Positions 61,803-64,000 of a stretch of 64,000 nucleotides of DNA are shown here, one piece after another (within the stretch, counting starts at the first letter, position 1; every line of letters begins with the position of its first letter). The stretch is taken from assembly GCA_013399855.1 (NCBI GenBank), contig VXAY01004334.1:709375-773374 (forward strand), given 5' to 3'. The DNA is from Oxyruncus cristatus (taxonomy: Eukaryota > Chordata > Aves > Passeriformes > Cotingidae). A program made the translations under genes and the position numbers. The notes beneath the pieces are model-generated. The model searched no databases. It was not told where the DNA came from and saw only the letters and a list, made by a program, of their open reading frames with translations.

Positions 61803-63160
61803 AACCTTTCTCATTTGTAATAAACATTACCAGAAATAATTTTCCAATGAAAGCCTCGGACCAGCATCTTACCTCATGATCAGGCAAGGGCAACTATGTG
61901 AGACACTTTTACTGATTTGTGTTGAACCAATTTCCAGCTCCATGATTATTTAATTTGTAATTTTGGCAAGGCTTTCTAGGAGCTTTTCATTTTTGCTACT
62001 TATGGCACAACAAATTAAAATCTGGCTGTTTATGTGACCTGAGGAAGGAATTCCACTTACGTCAGTTGAGTGTTTAGTGCATGCTGTTTTCTGACTGTAT
62101 TCTGTGCATGCCTGTGCTTTGTGTCAAGGTCGATTCATGCTGGGTTTGTTTTTCTTTTAAATGTAATGGTGTATTTATTCCCATTTTAAAACAGCTTTGA
62201 CCTTGGACATATGTGCAACATAGGGAAAGTAACTGAATGTCGTAACATGGAAGAAGATATGCATGTAATTGCAGGTAGAAGCATCACTATGAAAACCTGA
62301 ACAGCCAGTGTGCTATTGACTCATCTTGGCCTGTGATGGAAATTGCTGTGAGCCTCATTAAATTGTAATTAGCATTTTCAACTCCAAAGGATGGTGGATC
62401 AGATTGTGATATATATGTCATGCTTATTAGCAGCTTACGCTGAAAATAACTTGCTACACTGAGACTGATATGGAGATACGAATCTAGCAAACTAGAGATA
62501 CCAGCACAAGGTGCGGCTACAAGTAACACAGCAATGTGTCTGTACCATGCAGTTGCTGGCATTGTAGTTTTTTGTTTAGAGAATATAATGGTGAAAAAAA
62601 AAATAACTTCCTAAAATGTTTAACTCCCCGTTGCAGTGGAAGTACCAATATAAAATTTTTATGGTTTTCTGTGCTGCCAATCTGGCCACAAGTATTTCTT
62701 AGATGCATAAGAAGTAACAGGGCCTATGACAAGTAAAGCATCCATACATTATGTAAGGTTACCCGGCAGCCTATGAACAGGTAGGTTCCTTGATCAATGC
62801 CTTGTACTCTTCCTACCACATATAAATGTGGCAAATATGCAACTTCCAGGGTAATTAAACTAACTTCTTTTATGTCACACTGGATTATGTAGTCTGTTTC
62901 CACAGATGACAGTCAGAAAGGCATTTTTAAATGCTTCAACAGCCTCAAAAGCTTTGGGTTAATCAGCTGGTTTTCCACAGTTGTGTGTTACAACAGAGAC
63001 CTTCCAGTCTGTTTAGATTTTTGTCTTTTCCCTAGTGACCTAGTGATTTGACATGAATGTTGAACTTCTTAGTGAAGTTAGTGAAGTTAAAATTTCTTAG
63101 AATGACAAGTTATTTGTTTACAAACAAGGGAGATAAATTTTGTTACATTTTCAAATGGCT
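61803..63160. other. unique sequence, possible conserved non-coding segment
   Basis: No gene or repeat was recognised. Around 62300-62440 the sequence is compositionally mixed and contains CATTAAATTGTAATTAGC, a homeodomain-type TAATTA core, in a context resembling conserved enhancers. That is impression, not proof. Confidence 0.45.
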
Positions 63161-63640
63161 GTGTGACTTCCCCTTCCTTTGCCAATGTACACAAAAACCG
63201 CTGCCAAAAACATGGGAGCAGAGGAGGGAAAAAAGGTGACCCCCTTCCTAAATAGTTCCTCTCCGATGAAGTCCAAACAGTTCTAGGCTGGGGGCAGAAA
63301 CAGGGTGCCAGCAAAACCCAGGCCAGGAAAAAAACAAAACAGCCAGGCAGCCAGGCTGCCAGGCTGAGAACAAACCAGCCTCCGAGCTTTTCCAACCCAC
63401 ACCTTCTCTCAGTTCAGTCAATAACGAACTGTGCTTTCCCAGGAGAGGGAAAAGCAAGAAAAAGAAAAGAGACTCCTCACCCCTCCCCACAGACTTTCCA
63501 GGGCCATCAGCCTCGAATGTCAAATCTGCTGGCCAGTTCTTCTGTGTTAGTCAAATACCCAAGGCAAAACCAGCCTGCCCATTCAACATCCCTCCCACAC
63601 AGTGGGGCAGGGGGAAGGGAAAAATTCCCTACGTAGTTTT
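63161..63640. repeat. GC-rich insert of unclassified origin, possible LTR remnant
   Basis: About 480 bp contrast sharply with the AT-rich flanks. It is rich in CC/GG, with A-rich purine runs on the plus strand (GAGGAGGGAAAAAAGG; AAGCAAGAAAAAGAAAAGAG) and CT-rich stretches. It contains a short 8-bp tandem array (AGCCAGGC, AGCCAGGC, TGCCAGGC, 63341-63364). The minus-strand open frames here are a consequence of low stop density. Composition resembles passerine LTR sequence in minus orientation, but I could not find paired TG...CA ends with a target duplication. Confidence 0.4.
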
Positions 63641-64000
63641 TTTAGAACAAGTGAATCTTTGACATCCTGGCTCTGGCTATTTGCAGTAGCAGATAACTAC
63701 TAAAGAGTAAATACAAATAGATTAATAGATAGATAGCTATATAATTTTAGATGTTTTATTTGTATATATGCAATATAGTATATATGGATAATATAGATGG
63801 TACATATTACATATATTTTGGTGATATTTAATTTTATCAATAGTTGTTCTTATTTATATTCTATTATTTTAATTAAGGGTTTAATTGCATCTGTATCACA
63901 GTCTTTGATACACCCAGTGAGCTTTTTTTCTGTGAGTTGTCACTTTGAATCTAATTGTTCGTTCGTATTGAAAACATTCTAGGCTCCACAGTAGAATTAG
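63641..64000. other. AT-rich unique sequence
   Basis: Contains a short TAGATAGATAG stretch (about 63725-63735) and AT-rich runs near 63750-63860. No gene seen; the window ends here. Confidence 0.55.

Noticed and set aside
63087..63523. Minus-strand open frames of 102 and 91 codons with leucine/tryptophan-rich segments
   Set aside because: They result from low stop density in the GC-rich insert; no recognisable protein.
1..64000. CRISPR-like arrays, operons, tRNAs, rRNAs, phage or plasmid genes
   Set aside because: None found; the sequence is vertebrate nuclear DNA.

Overview
This is vertebrate nuclear DNA and almost certainly from a bird. It is AT-rich, CpG-poor and full of homopolymer and AT microsatellite tracts. 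Every interspersed repeat I can name is of avian type. These are chicken-repeat-1 (CR1) LINE fragments, one keeping the octamer tail ATTCTATG repeated, two solo LTRs matching the ERV-L family familiar from neoavian genomes, and one solo LTR with a perfect 6-bp target duplication typical of avian class II (ERV-K-like) elements. It contains no complete gene, no tRNA or rRNA, no CpG island and nothing bacterial such as an operon or CRISPR array. It reads as intergenic DNA or the inside of very long introns. Most open reading frames of 60-150 codons here are chance frames in AT-rich DNA.

Layout. 1-7.4 kb: unique AT-rich sequence with a perfect 13-bp hairpin at 1.63 kb and a cysteine-rich open frame at 5.6 kb. 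7.4-10.1 kb: a short antisense CR1 piece, then a 0.55 kb sense CR1 carrying the C-terminal part of the LINE ORF2. 10.1-17.8 kb: unique sequence containing the best candidate for real coding sequence, a minus-strand terminal exon at 14208-14027 with an acceptor-like site, a raised GC third position, a stop and an AATAAA signal. 17.8-28.8 kb: CR1 copies at 17.8, 26.2 (1.15 kb, including reverse-transcriptase motifs) and 28.4 kb, separated by unique sequence. 30.9-31.7 kb: an ERV-L solo LTR and a CR1 tail. 31.7-56.4 kb: mostly unique, with small CR1 relics at 36.7 and 48.7 kb, two unexplained pairs of short dispersed duplications, and stretches that look like conserved non-coding sequence. 56.4-61.8 kb: a CR1 tail, the class II LTR and the second ERV-L LTR. 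63.15-63.64 kb: a GC-rich, purine/pyrimidine-biased insert of unknown family, then AT-rich sequence to the end.

I found no convincing previously undescribed system. The most useful leads are the minus-strand terminal exon at 14 kb and possible sister exons at 12.1 and 18.5 kb, the two pairs of short duplicated modules (37.15/39.12 kb and 47.78/48.80 kb) that match no repeat I know, the unclassified 63.2 kb insert, and the perfect hairpins. All family names are from memory of consensus sequences; no database search was possible.
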